Source: Agromyces flavus
Lineage (GTDB): Bacteria; Actinomycetota; Actinomycetes; Actinomycetales; Microbacteriaceae
Assembly: GCF_900104685.1 (NCBI RefSeq)
Contig: NZ_LT629755.1
Span: 2,046,001-2,110,000 of the forward strand
Direction of reading: 5' to 3'
DNA length: 64,000 nucleotides
Under the pieces are notes generated by a model, which saw nothing but the letters and a program-made list of their open reading frames with translations, searched no databases and was not told the DNA's origin. Below are positions 10,525 through 19,235 of the stretch, one piece after another. The position numbers were made by a program, and so were the translations under genes. The first letter of the stretch is position 1, and every line of letters begins with the position of its first letter.

Positions 10525-12810
10525 TTACCCTCGCTCGCCGAATCGCGCGGGCGGAGCCTCGACCTCTTCGAGGAACGTGGCGCCGAGGAGGTCGCGCACC
10601 ACGGCCTCGCCGTAGCGCTGGATACCGCCGTTCGAGGGCTCGGCCGGCGCAGGGGCGGGGGCGCGCCCTCGCCCTCGCCCTCGTGCGGGCGCCGACTCGA
10701 TCGGCGCGTCGTCGCCGACCGGGTCGGGCCCGGGGTCGAACGTCGGCTCGACGTCGGGCGGCGGCGCATCGGCCTCATCGGGTGGTGGAACGTCGTCGGC
10801 GGGCTGCGGACTCGGCCGAACGGCCGGACGGTCGATGACGGCGATCGCGGCGCGAGCCGACGGCGAGTCCGCGGCCGCCGACCCGGTCGCGGCCGGGTCG
10901 GATGTGGGGATCGCGACGGTCGCCCAGGAGTCGACGGGACCGGCGCCCGCATCGGTCACGGCCCGCGCCGGGGAGGTCGAAGCCGGCCCTCGCGTCGAGG
11001 TGGCCGTCGATCGCGAATCCGCTGACGCGTTCGGCGCGGGCGCCGAAGCGGCGCTTCGGGCCGACGCCGCGGATCGGGGCTGCGGCGGGTCCGCCGCTTG
11101 GCGGTCGCCCTGGTCGCTCGTGCCCGGTTCGGTCATGGGCGTCGCACTCTGGCCACCGTCGGGCGCTCCGGGCGCGATCACGCGTGGGATGAACTTGACC
11201 TGCACGCCGAGCACCTCGGCGATCGCGCCGCGCAACAGCTCGGCGGGGCTCTGGGTGCCGGTGCTCCCGCGGAGGTCCTGCACGTCGTTCTGGCTCGGGA
11301 AGCCGAGGACGAGCACCGACTCGTCGGTGCGGTACTCGAGCACCTGAGCCGTCAGCGCGGCCATCCAGGCGGTGCGCTTCGTGCGTTCGAGCACGCTCAG
11401 GATCTCGGGCCAGGCGTCGCGCACCTGCTCGAGGGTCACCGGCCCGACCGACTTCGGGCGGGGCGCAGACGAGCCCGAGGGCGCGTCGGCCGGCGTGGGC
11501 GCGGTGGCCTCGACGGGCCGCTCGGCGGGCGCTGCGGCGGGAGCGGAGGCCGCGCCCGATGAGGCGCGCGTGGCGGACGGCTCGCGGCGGGACGCGGGCG
11601 CGATCGACGGGGTATCCGGACGTTCGGCCGGCCCCGTGGCATCCGTCACGCCGACTCGCCGCTCGAGCCGCTCGACCCTGGCGAGTGCGCCTCGCTCGGT
11701 CGCGTCGCTCGCGGGCACGAGCACCCGTGCGAGCATGAGCTCGAGGTGCAGGCGCGGCGAGGTGGCGCCGGTCATCTCGGTGAGCGTCTGGCTGACGAGG
11801 TCGGCGACCCGCGAGAGCTCGGCTGCGCCGAACGCCGCGGCCTGCGTGGCCATGCGGGCCAGTTCGTCGGCGGGCACGCCACGCAGCACGGCGGCCGCGG
11901 CCTCGGGACTGGTCGCCGCCACGACGATGAGGTCGCGCAGACGCTCGAGCAGGTCTTCGACGAAGCGCCGCGGATCCTGACCGGTCTGCATCACGCGGTC
12001 GGCGGCCGCGAACGCGCCCGCGGCGTCGGCCGCGCCGATCGCGTCGACGACCTCGTCGAGCAGCGCGCCGTGCGTGTAGCCGAGCAGCGCGACCGCGCGC
12101 TCGTAGCCCACGGTCGACCCCTCGGACCCCGCGATCAGCTGGTCGAGCAGCGACAGCGTGTCTCGGGGCGAGCCGCCGCCGGCGCGGACCACGAGCGACA
12201 GCACGCCGGGCTCGACCTGCACGCCCTCGTCGTCGCACAGCTTCTGCACGTAGTCGAGCATGGGAGCGGGCGGCACGAGCCGGAACGGGTAGTGGTGCGT
12301 GCGCGAGCGGATGGTGCCGAGGACCTTGTCGGGCTCGGTCGTCGCGAAGATGAACTTCACGTGCTCGGGCGGCTCTTCGACGAGCTTGAGCAGCGCGTTG
12401 AACCCCTGCGGCGTCACCATGTGCGCCTCGTCGAGGATGAAGATCTTGTACCGGTCGCGGGCCGGTGCGAACACCGCTCGCTCGCGGAGGTCGCGTGCAT
12501 CGTCGACGCCGTTGTGGCTGGCCGCGTCGATCTCGACCACATCGAGCGAACCGCCGCCCGCGCGCGACAGCTCGACGCAGCTCGGGCACACGCCGCACGG
12601 GGTGTCGGTCGGCCCCTCGGCGCAGTTCAGGCACCGCGCCAGGATGCGCGCCGAGGTGGTCTTGCCGCAGCCGCGCGGGCCGCTGAACAGGTACGCGTGG
12701 TTCACCCGATCGGTGCGGAGCGCCGTCATGAGGGGCTCGGTGACCTGCGACTGCCCGATCATCTCGGCGAAGGTCTCGGGCCGGTAGCGGCGATAGAGGG
12801 CGGTGACCAC
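10525..12810 (-). CDS. dnaX: DNA polymerase III subunit gamma/tau
   Basis: 761 aa. The clamp-loader ATPase region starts MVTALYRRYRPETFAEMIGQ; Walker A GPRGCGKTT is at about residues 45-53, a zinc-binding set CLNCAEGPTDTPCGVCPSC follows, then DEAH and the SRT sensor. After about residue 370 there is a long Ala/Pro/Ser-rich linker interrupted by a folded segment (VTLEQVRDAWPEILSVLERTKRTAWMA, the domain where tau binds partners). The GTG start is supported by TACGAT 6 nt upstream. No obvious slippery heptamer was looked for in detail. Confidence 0.96.
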   Translation of the reverse strand: MVTALYRRYRPETFAEMIGQSQVTEPLMTALRTDRVNHAYLFSGPRGCGKTTSARILARCLNCAEGPTDTPCGVCPSCVELSRAGGGSLDVVEIDAASHNGVDDARDLRERAVFAPARDRYKIFILDEAHMVTPQGFNALLKLVEEPPEHVKFIFATTEPDKVLGTIRSRTHHYPFRLVPPAPMLDYVQKLCDDEGVQVEPGVLSLVVRAGGGSPRDTLSLLDQLIAGSEGSTVGYERAVALLGYTHGALLDEVVDAIGAADAAGAFAAADRVMQTGQDPRRFVEDLLERLRDLIVVAATSPEAAAAVLRGVPADELARMATQAAAFGAAELSRVADLVSQTLTEMTGATSPRLHLELMLARVLVPASDATERGALARVERLERRVGVTDATGPAERPDTPSIAPASRREPSATRASSGAASAPAAAPAERPVEATAPTPADAPSGSSAPRPKSVGPVTLEQVRDAWPEILSVLERTKRTAWMAALTAQVLEYRTDESVLVLGFPSQNDVQDLRGSTGTQSPAELLRGAIAEVLGVQVKFIPRVIAPGAPDGGQSATPMTEPGTSDQGDRQAADPPQPRSAASARSAASAPAPNASADSRSTATSTRGPASTSPARAVTDAGAGPVDSWATVAIPTSDPAATGSAAADSPSARAAIAVIDRPAVRPSPQPADDVPPPDEADAPPPDVEPTFDPGPDPVGDDAPIESAPARGRGRGRAPAPAPAEPSNGGIQRYGEAVVRDLLGATFLEEVEAPPARFGERG

Positions 12811-12816
12811 GCGTCA

Positions 12817-12822
12817 ATCGTA
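12817..12822 (-). promoter_or_regulatory. -10 element TACGAT of dnaX (leaderless)
   Basis: TACGAT, 6 nt before GTG 12810; predicted leaderless dnaX-recR transcript. Confidence 0.5.
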
Positions 12823-12900
12823 GTCGCGGCATCCGACACCGCGGCCGGGGCCCGAACCGCCGTGCGACGGCACCTCGGCGTCCCTGTCGCCCGGTGGGCG

Positions 12901-12906
12901 TAGGAT
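12901..12906 (+). promoter_or_regulatory. -10 element TAGGAT of the DksA-type gene
   Basis: TAGGAT in the divergent gap with dnaX; predicted start near 12913, leaving a leader of about 50 nt that ends in GGAGG before ATG 12966. No clear -35. Confidence 0.4.
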
Positions 12907-12965
12907 GCGTGCACCGCATCGGTGCGGGCGCGACATCCGGCCGGTGCACGACGACGGAGGTGGGC

Positions 12966-13337
12966 ATGACGGGCATCCGCAGCGCCGGGCAGATGGAGCG
13001 GTTCCGAGAACTGCTGCTCGCGGAACGTCGCGAAGCGGAGGAACGGCTCCTCTCGCAGAGCGAGGGGATCACGGCCGTGCGCGAGGCTCGATCCGACGGC
13101 TCCGTCGACGACGAGCACGATCCCGACGGCCCGACGATGAGCCAGGAGTGGTCGCAGCGCACCGCGGTGCTGCACGACGTCGAGCACGAGCTCGCCGACA
13201 TCGACCGCGCGCTCGCGCGCATCGACGCCGGCACCTACGGCATCTGCGAGCGCTGCGGCCAGAAGATCTCGGTCGGCCGACTCGAGGCGCGCCCGACGGC
13301 GACCCTGTGCATCGACTGCGCGCGCCTCGTGCGCTGA
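12966..13337 (+). CDS. DksA/TraR-type C4 zinc finger protein
   Basis: 123 aa. A helical coiled N-terminal half (RFRELLLAERREAEERLLSQ, VLHDVEHELADIDRALARIDAGTYGICERC) leads to a C-terminal four-cysteine finger CERCGQKISVGRLEARPTATLCIDC. This is the DksA/TraR architecture; DksA binds the RNA polymerase secondary channel. The coiled-coil tip lacks an obvious DxxDxA motif as in E. coli DksA, so a ppGpp role should not be assumed. GGAGG at 12955-12959 supports ATG 12966 over a longer frame. Confidence 0.85.
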   Translation: MTGIRSAGQMERFRELLLAERREAEERLLSQSEGITAVREARSDGSVDDEHDPDGPTMSQEWSQRTAVLHDVEHELADIDRALARIDAGTYGICERCGQKISVGRLEARPTATLCIDCARLVR

Positions 13338-13347
13338 GCACCGCGCA

Positions 13348-14814
13348 CTACGACGAGCGCGACGGCTCGGCGACCTCGTCGAGGCGGGACCCTGCAGTGC
13401 TCGACGATGACGCATCGGCCTCGGCGACGTCCACCGAGACAGCGGATGCCGCGTCCCGCGCCCCCGCGAGCCCGTCGAAGCCGCGCAGCACGAGCGGACT
13501 CGCGCCGAGCACCGCGTAGAGCGCGGCGGCTCCGGCGAGCACCGGCACGAGCCCGAACGCATCCACGGCGAGGCCGGCGGCGAACGCGCCGACCGGCATC
13601 GAGGCGGCCACGCCCGAGGTGAGGGCCCCGAACACGCGGGCGCGCATGCCGTCGGGGACCACCGCGAACAGCGCTGTCGCGATCATGGGGTTGAGTGCCC
13701 CTGCCGCCAGCCCCGACAGCGCCAGCACCGGGAAGAGCACTGCGCGCGGCGCCTCCAACGCCATCGCCAGGTAGGGCGGCGTGCCGGCCAGGACGAAGCA
13801 CGCCGCGAACATGAGCCGGCCGGAACCGCGATGCCCGACCAGACCGAAGAGCGCCGATCCGGCGAGTGCGCCGGCCGCGAAGCAGCCGATCATGAAGCCG
13901 AGCGCGGCCGGATCGCCGAGCACCTGCGAGGCGTACACCGGCTTGAGCACCGTCATGCCCGCCGCGTCGATCGCGTTCGTCAGCGTGACGAGCAGGACGA
14001 CGGCGCGCGCGAGGGGGGTGCGGACTATGAAGCGGATGCCCGCGACGAATCCGGCGGCGCTCGAGGCGACGTCAGTCTCTCCGGCCGAGGCCGCGCGACC
14101 GGCGGAGCGGCGCCGCCCCGGAACGAACACGGCGACGAGGAGCGCCGACACGGCGAAGCCCGCGGCATCCGCGACCAACGCGGTCATCGGGCCGGAGATC
14201 GCGACGAGGGCGCCCGCGGTCCCCGCGCCCACCATGGTCGCGGTGCGCTGCACCGCCGACTGCGCCCCGGCTGCCCGGGCGAGCGGTGTACCGGCGAGCG
14301 CAGCGAGGTCGGGCATGAGCACGGTCTTCGCGGTGTCGCCGGGCGGGTCGAGCAGTCCACCGAGGAACACGAGGGCGAGCAGCGCGCCGAACGAGAGGAG
14401 GCCCGCCGCGTCGAGCAGCGGGATCGCCAGTACGGTCGCGCCGCTCGCGACATCCGCCGCGATGCTCGACGTCCGATACCCGAATCGGTCGACGAGCACC
14501 CCGCCGAACGCGCCGCCGATCACGAGCGGCACGGTCGCGAAGATCCCGGCGACGCCGGCGGCGAGCGGTGAACCGGTCTGCTGCAGCACGATGAGCGGGA
14601 TCGCGACGATCGCGATGGCGTTGCCTCCGAGCGAGCACAGTTGCGCGGCGAACAGGGCGACGAGCGGGATGCGGCGTCGGCCGCCACGACGGTTCGCAGG
14701 AGAATCGGCGACGTGCGGGTCGCGCGCGCCGGCTCGATCCGGCACATCGCCGGTTCTCCTGCGAACGTGATCGCCCGGCTCGGCGACGGCGTCGCGCGGT
14801 TCGGCGGCGCTCAC
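13348..14814 (-). CDS. MFS transporter
   Basis: 488 aa, about 12 transmembrane helices starting at VALFAAQLCSLGGNAIAIVAIPLIVLQ. Residue pattern (LVDRFGYRTSSIAADVASG after TM2, long hydrophobic repeats) fits an MFS drug-efflux-type permease. The GTG start overlaps the stop of the ArsR gene (GTGA), and no start codon exists between the first 30 codons and TM1, so the protein has an unusually long charged N-terminus of about 50 aa. That extension is encoded largely by a long palindrome (14692-14766). Substrate unknown; the operon with ArsR suggests induced efflux. Confidence 0.85.
   Translation of the reverse strand: MSAAEPRDAVAEPGDHVRRRTGDVPDRAGARDPHVADSPANRRGGRRRIPLVALFAAQLCSLGGNAIAIVAIPLIVLQQTGSPLAAGVAGIFATVPLVIGGAFGGVLVDRFGYRTSSIAADVASGATVLAIPLLDAAGLLSFGALLALVFLGGLLDPPGDTAKTVLMPDLAALAGTPLARAAGAQSAVQRTATMVGAGTAGALVAISGPMTALVADAAGFAVSALLVAVFVPGRRRSAGRAASAGETDVASSAAGFVAGIRFIVRTPLARAVVLLVTLTNAIDAAGMTVLKPVYASQVLGDPAALGFMIGCFAAGALAGSALFGLVGHRGSGRLMFAACFVLAGTPPYLAMALEAPRAVLFPVLALSGLAAGALNPMIATALFAVVPDGMRARVFGALTSGVAASMPVGAFAAGLAVDAFGLVPVLAGAAALYAVLGASPLVLRGFDGLAGARDAASAVSVDVAEADASSSSTAGSRLDEVAEPSRSS
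14692..14766. repeat. 75-nt palindrome inside the 5' end of the MFS gene
   Basis: Arms GTTCGCAGGAGAA and TTCTCCTGCGAAC are an exact 13-bp inverted repeat; inside it CGGCGA/TCGCCG and GTG/CAC continue the stem. It lies wholly within the reading frame that precedes the first membrane helix. This is unusual for coding DNA and suggests an inserted palindromic element or an RNA control structure. Confidence 0.65.
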
Positions 14815-15398
14815 GCGTCGCTCCTCGGGAAGACGTGCGTGATCCACCGCACGGCGCGGGCGCCGTCGCGCGGCTCGCGCCCGCGAGCCCACCACTTCTC
14901 GCGCACCGCGGCGAGATCGGCGGCCAGCTCGCGGAACTCCTCGAGGGTGAGCTGCGCGGCGCCGTCGCTCGAGTCGGATGCCGCGACCCACTCGGGGTCG
15001 AGCGCGACCTCGGCCTCGAGCGCGTCGAGCAGCTCGCGGTGGTACGCCTCGAGCACGGCGCGACGAAGGGCATCGGATGCCGCGTGCCGCTCGGGATCGT
15101 CGAGGAATTCCTCGGTGCGCCAGCTCGTCACCTCGTGCGCGGCGCGCCACCAGCGCTCACGGCGGTCGCGCGCGAGTTCGGGCGCCTCTTCGACGAACCC
15201 GTGCTTCGCGAGCGTCGCGATGTGATAGCTGACGGATCCCGCGGCCTCGCCGGTGCGCTCGGCGAGCATGCCCACCGTGGCGGGCCCATCGACTCGAAGC
15301 ATGCCGAGCACGCGCAGCCGCACCGGATGCGCGAGCGCGCGCATGGGCCCGGCGTCGCGGAGCCGGATGCGGTCGGGGTCGGGGCGCGACTCGTCCAT
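14811..15398 (-). CDS. ArsR-type winged-helix regulator
   Basis: 195 aa. MRALAHPVRLRVLGMLRVDGPATVGMLAERTGEAAGSVSYHIATLAKHGFVEEA is a winged helix-turn-helix of the ArsR/HTH_20 type (residues 19-72). It lacks metal-binding cysteines, and a C-terminal domain with several tryptophans (RRERWWRAAHEVTSWRTEEFL) may bind an organic ligand. It is first in an operon with an MFS transporter. A tandem operator covers its -35, so it is probably autoregulated, derepressing the efflux pump. Confidence 0.9.
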   Translation of the reverse strand: MDESRPDPDRIRLRDAGPMRALAHPVRLRVLGMLRVDGPATVGMLAERTGEAAGSVSYHIATLAKHGFVEEAPELARDRRERWWRAAHEVTSWRTEEFLDDPERHAASDALRRAVLEAYHRELLDALEAEVALDPEWVAASDSSDGAAQLTLEEFRELAADLAAVREKWWARGREPRDGARAVRWITHVFPRSDA

Positions 15399-15404
15399 AC
15401 GATG

Positions 15405-15433
15405 AGGCTAGACCTACAAGATCTCTTGTACAA
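15405..15433 (-). promoter_or_regulatory. Promoter of the arsR-MFS operon (leaderless)
   Basis: TTGTAC (15433-15428), 17 nt, TAGCCT (15410-15405), then 6 nt to ATG 15398. The -35 sits exactly at the junction of two operator dyads. Confidence 0.65.
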
Positions 15434-15443
15434 GACTCCTTGT
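15416..15443. promoter_or_regulatory. Tandem ArsR operator
   Basis: Two adjacent 14-bp dyads: ACAAGATCTCTTGT (15416-15429) with 6-bp arms and ACAAGACTCCTTGT (15430-15443) with 5-bp arms. They abut without a gap and overlap the promoter -35, a typical repressor arrangement. Confidence 0.7.
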
Positions 15444-15461
15444 CGAATTCGCCACGGACCC

Positions 15462-15490
15462 GGCTCCGGATGGCGCGGCCCGCCGGAGCC
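15462..15490. terminator. Terminator of the pta-ackA operon
   Basis: GGCTCCGG (15462-15469) and CCGGAGCC (15483-15490) with a 13-nt loop, about 39 nt past the ackA stop. Confidence 0.6.
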
Positions 15491-15528
15491 TGCACTCCGG
15501 CTGGCGCGAGTCGACCGGGCGGCGCGCA

Positions 15529-16722
15529 TCAGCCCGCGACGACCTCCAACGTCTGCCGCGCGATTTCGAGTTCCTCGTTCGTCGGCACCACCAGGACCTG
15601 CGTGCGCGAGGCCTCGGTCGAGATGCGGCGCGCCTTTCCCGAGCGCTCGGCGTTGCGCGTCGCGTCGAGCTCGACCCCGAACCCCTCGAGCCCGGCGATC
15701 GAGCGCCGGCGCACTTCCGCGGCGTTCTCCCCCACTCCCGCGGTGAAGACGATCGCGTCGACGCGGCCGAGCTGCGCGGCGTACGCCCCCACGTACGACC
15801 GGATGCGGTGGCAGTACACCTCGAGCGCGAGCTCGGCGCGCGCGTCGCCCGATTCGGCCGCCGCGACGAGGTCGCGCATGTCATGGTGACCGCCGAGGCC
15901 GAGGATGCCGCTCCGCTTGTTGAGCAGGTCGTCCACATCGTCGGTGTCGAGCCGTGCGCGCCGTTGCAGGTGCAGGAGGACGGCGGGGTCGAGGTCGCCC
16001 GAACGCGTGCCCATCACGAGCCCCTCGAGCGGCGTCATCCCCATGCTCGTCTCGACCGAGCGCCCGCCGTCGACGGCGCACGCCGATGCGCCGTTGCCGA
16101 GGTGCAGCACGACCAGCTTGAGCTCCTCGATCGGACGCTCGAGGTACGCCGCCGCGGCCCGCGAGACGTACCGGTGGGATGTGCCGTGGAAGCCGTAGCG
16201 ACGGACGCGGTGCCGCTCCGCGACCTCCCGGTCGATCGCGTAGGTGTACGCCGCCGGAGGCATCGTCTGGTGGAAGGCGGTGTCGAACACCGCGACGTGC
16301 GGGACGTCGGGGAACGCCCGCTCGGCCGAGACGATGCCCGCCAGGTTCGCCGGATTGTGCAGCGGTGCGAGCACCGAGAGCTCGTCGATGTTGATCTTCA
16401 CGAGCTCGGTGATGACGGTCGGCTCGAAGAACCGGGCGCCGCCCTGCACGACGCGGTGCCCCACGGCGACGGGCGGGTGCGCCTCGAGCGACGGGCCGTG
16501 GTCGGCGAACGCGCGCAGCATCCACGCGAAGGCGGCGTCGTGGTCGGGGATCGCGAGCTCGTCGCGCACCTCGGCGCCCGAGCCGTCCGTGTGCGTCGCT
16601 CGCCCCTCGGGCTGGCCGATGCGCTCGACGAGCCCCGTGGCGAGCGCCTCTCCGGCCTCGACGTCGAGGAGCTGGTACTTCAGCGATGACGACCCCGAGT
16701 TGACGACGAGGACCGTGGTCAT
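15529..16722 (-). CDS. ackA: Acetate kinase
   Basis: 397 aa, the family length. It interconverts acetyl phosphate + ADP and acetate + ATP. VLVVNSGSSSLKYQLL is the N-terminal phosphate-binding motif, and RRYGFHGTSHRYV and LHLGNGASACAVDGGRSVETSMG are acetokinase signatures. The ATG overlaps the pta stop (ATGA), so the two are translationally coupled. Together they provide acetate overflow and acetate activation. Confidence 0.97.
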   Translation of the reverse strand: MTTVLVVNSGSSSLKYQLLDVEAGEALATGLVERIGQPEGRATHTDGSGAEVRDELAIPDHDAAFAWMLRAFADHGPSLEAHPPVAVGHRVVQGGARFFEPTVITELVKINIDELSVLAPLHNPANLAGIVSAERAFPDVPHVAVFDTAFHQTMPPAAYTYAIDREVAERHRVRRYGFHGTSHRYVSRAAAAYLERPIEELKLVVLHLGNGASACAVDGGRSVETSMGMTPLEGLVMGTRSGDLDPAVLLHLQRRARLDTDDVDDLLNKRSGILGLGGHHDMRDLVAAAESGDARAELALEVYCHRIRSYVGAYAAQLGRVDAIVFTAGVGENAAEVRRRSIAGLEGFGVELDATRNAERSGKARRISTEASRTQVLVVPTNEELEIARQTLEVVAG

Positions 16723-18950
16723 GACGCGGCCGTCCGGGACTCGAGCCGGTCGAGCGGTCCGGCCGAGTGCTGGAGGCCATCGCCCGCGGCGGCCTGGATC
16801 GCGGTGATCGCGACCGTGTTCACGATGTCCTGCACGAGCGCACCGCGCGAGAGGTCGTTTACCGGCTTCCGTAGCCCCTGCAGCACCGGGCCGATCGCGA
16901 CGGCCCCCGCCGAACGCTGCACGGCCTTGTAGGTGTTGTTGCCCGTGTTGAGGTCGGGGAAGACGAACACGGTCGCCCGCCCCGCGACATCCGACCCCGG
17001 CATCTTGGTGCGCGCGACGGCGGCGTCGGCCGCGGCGTCGTACTGGATCGGCCCCTCGACGGGCAGCTCGGGCGCACGTTCGCGCACGAGGTCGGTGGCC
17101 CGCCGCACCTTGTCGACATCGGCGCCGCTGCCCGACTCGCCGGTCGAGTACGACAGCATCGCCACGCGCGGTTCGATCCCGAACTCGGCCGCCGTCGCCG
17201 CCGAGGAGATCGCGATGTCGGCCAGCTGCTCTGCCGTCGGGTCGGGCACGATCGCGCAGTCGCCGTACACGAGCACGCGGTCGGCGAGCGCCATCAGGAA
17301 GACGCTCGAGACGACCTCGACGTCGGGCCGGGTCTTGATGATCTCGAACGCAGGCCGGATGGTGTGCGCGGTCGTGTGCATCGCCCCCGAGACCATGCCG
17401 TCGGCGAGTCCGAGTTCGACCATCATCGTGCCGAAGTACGACACGTCCTGGACGGTGTCGCGCGCCTGCTCGAGCGTCACGCCCTTGTGCGCGCGACGCC
17501 GCTGGTACTCGTCGGCGAAGCGGTACACGAGCACGTGGTCGTGGTTCGACAGCACGGTCGCCTTCGAGATGTCGAGGCCGAGCCCGATCGCGCGGGCGCG
17601 GATCTCGATCTCCTCACCGAGGATGGTGAGGTCGGCGACGTCCCGCGCGAGCAGCGTGGCAGCGGCGCGAAGGATGCGGTCGTCGTACCCCTCGGGCAGC
17701 ACGATGTGCTTGCGCACCTGCCGGGCGCGGGCAAGCAGCCCGTACTCGAACATGAGCGGGGTCACCACGTCGGTGGTCGCGACATCGAGTCGGTCGAGCA
17801 GGGCCGGCCCGTCGACGTGCTTCTCGAACAACGCGAGGGCCGTGTCGCGCTTGCGCTGCGACTCTGCCGCGAGGCGACCGCGCGTCGACGTGATCGCGAG
17901 GGCCGCGTCGTAGGTCGTGAGCTGGGTGCGGATGATCGGCAGCACCGACTTCAGGCCCTCGATGAGCCGCTCGACCGTCTCGGAGACCGGGAAGCCGCCG
18001 TTCAGCACGATGCCCGAGATCGACGGGAAGGTCGCCGACGAATTCGCGGTGAGCACGCCGAGCAGCACCTCGCTGCGGTCGCCCGGCACGATCACGACCG
18101 AGCCCTCGATGAGCCGGGCGAGCACGTTCTCCATCGACATCGCCGCGATCACCACGCCGAGCGCCTCGCGCTCGAGCAGCTCCGGATCGCCCGCGTACAG
18201 CTCGCCCCCGAGGGCGTGCATGATGCTGCGCATCGAGGGCGCGACCAGGTACTCGTCCTCGGGGATCGCCCAGACGGCGACCGCTGGCGCGGCTCCGGCG
18301 CCGTCATCCGGGCGAGCGGATGACGCGACCTGCGGCGCACCTCCGGCGGCCGACCGGACCGCGTCGACCACCTGCTCGAGCCGATCGGGATCGGCACGGT
18401 TCGCGACGATGCCGAGCAGCGTCGCGTGCTCGCGCGTGAGCTCCTCGACCGCGAGCTCGGTCAGCTGCGCGAGCTCGTCGGGCGTGCGCGCGTCGGTGTA
18501 GCCGAGGCGCTCGCTCGCACCACGGCCGTGCGGCACGCGTCCGCCGACGACCAGGAGCACGGGCGCGCCCAGGTTCGCCGCGATCCGGGCGTTGAACGCC
18601 AGCTCGGTCGGGCTCGCGACATCCGTGTAGTCGGACCCGATCACCACCACCACGTCGCAGCGCGACTCGACGGCCTTGAAGCGGCGCACGATCGTCGCGA
18701 GCGCCCCCTCGGGATCGGCGTGCACGTCCTCGTACGTGACCCCGATCGCGTCGTGGTACCCCAGCTCGATCACCCCGTCGTGCGCGAGCAGCAGCTCGAG
18801 CACGTAGTCGTCCTCCTCGGAGGATCGGGCGATCGGACGGAACACCCCGACGCGGATCGCGCGCCGACTCAACGTGTCGACCGCGCCGAGTGCGACGGTG
18901 GACTTGCCGGTGTTCCCTTCCGCGGAGCAGATGTAGATGCTGTGCGCCAC
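16719..18950 (-). CDS. pta: Phosphate acetyltransferase (long form)
   Basis: 743 aa. It converts acetyl-CoA + Pi to acetyl phosphate. The three-domain long form is visible: an N-terminal P-loop domain (IYICSAEGNTGKSTVALG, residues 5-22, dethiobiotin-synthetase-like), a central DRTGG-type domain, and the C-terminal catalytic domain beginning near FEYGLLARARQVRKHIVLPEGYDDRI with the end motif PVNDLSRG. GTG start, with TAGGCT 6 nt upstream. Confidence 0.96.
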   Translation of the reverse strand: MAHSIYICSAEGNTGKSTVALGAVDTLSRRAIRVGVFRPIARSSEEDDYVLELLLAHDGVIELGYHDAIGVTYEDVHADPEGALATIVRRFKAVESRCDVVVVIGSDYTDVASPTELAFNARIAANLGAPVLLVVGGRVPHGRGASERLGYTDARTPDELAQLTELAVEELTREHATLLGIVANRADPDRLEQVVDAVRSAAGGAPQVASSARPDDGAGAAPAVAVWAIPEDEYLVAPSMRSIMHALGGELYAGDPELLEREALGVVIAAMSMENVLARLIEGSVVIVPGDRSEVLLGVLTANSSATFPSISGIVLNGGFPVSETVERLIEGLKSVLPIIRTQLTTYDAALAITSTRGRLAAESQRKRDTALALFEKHVDGPALLDRLDVATTDVVTPLMFEYGLLARARQVRKHIVLPEGYDDRILRAAATLLARDVADLTILGEEIEIRARAIGLGLDISKATVLSNHDHVLVYRFADEYQRRRAHKGVTLEQARDTVQDVSYFGTMMVELGLADGMVSGAMHTTAHTIRPAFEIIKTRPDVEVVSSVFLMALADRVLVYGDCAIVPDPTAEQLADIAISSAATAAEFGIEPRVAMLSYSTGESGSGADVDKVRRATDLVRERAPELPVEGPIQYDAAADAAVARTKMPGSDVAGRATVFVFPDLNTGNNTYKAVQRSAGAVAIGPVLQGLRKPVNDLSRGALVQDIVNTVAITAIQAAAGDGLQHSAGPLDRLESRTAAS

Positions 18951-18956
18951 GCCGCC

Positions 18957-18962
18957 AGCCTA
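18957..18962 (-). promoter_or_regulatory. -10 element TAGGCT of pta-ackA (leaderless)
   Basis: TAGGCT, 6 nt before GTG 18950. Confidence 0.5.
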
Positions 18963-19046
18963 TTGGCCGGGCCGGACACCCCGCTGGGAATCCGGGGCGA
19001 GTGCCGTGCTGGCGACCGCGCGGTTCGCGGGCGTCGCGCGCTCGGG

Positions 19047-19052
19047 TAGACT
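19047..19052 (+). promoter_or_regulatory. -10 element TAGACT of the SRP RNA gene
   Basis: TAGACT followed by 7 nt and the first paired G of the RNA at 19060, as expected for a stable RNA promoter. Confidence 0.55.
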
Positions 19053-19059
19053 GTCCGAC

Positions 19060-19149
19060 GGCTCCTCGCGTGGCGCCATCCAGGCCAACTCCCCCAGGGC
19101 GGAAACGCAGCAAGGGTAACCGGGCTCTGGCGGGTGCGCGAGGGGTCCC
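19060..19149 (+). ncRNA. ffs: Signal recognition particle RNA, small (4.5S) type
   Basis: The conserved Ffh-binding domain is seen as CAGGGCGGAAACGCAGCA followed by AGGGTAACCGGGCTCTGG, containing the symmetric-loop and GGAA tetraloop elements. The 5' end GGCTCCTCGCG pairs with CGCGAGGGGTCC at the 3' end, giving a single hairpin of about 90 nt. Ends are set by this helix and the promoter. It works with Ffh/FtsY in membrane protein targeting. A tRNA-Ser begins 1 nt after it. Confidence 0.85.
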
Positions 19150-19150
19150 A

Positions 19151-19235
19151 GGAGGATTCGCCTAGTGGCCTATGGCGCACGCTTGGAAAGCGTGTTGGGT
19201 GAAAGCCCTCGGGGGTTCGAATCCCCCATCCTCCG
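19151..19235 (+). tRNA. tRNA-Ser (anticodon GGA)
   Basis: 85 nt with a class II long variable arm. Acceptor arms GGAGGAT and ATCCTCC pair fully, the anticodon stem CACGC/GCGTG encloses the loop TTGGAAA (anticodon GGA, reading UCC/UCU), and the T arm is GGGGG-TTCGAAT-CCCCC. Discriminator G is followed by encoded CCG rather than CCA. The 3' half is repeated twice more downstream. Confidence 0.95.
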
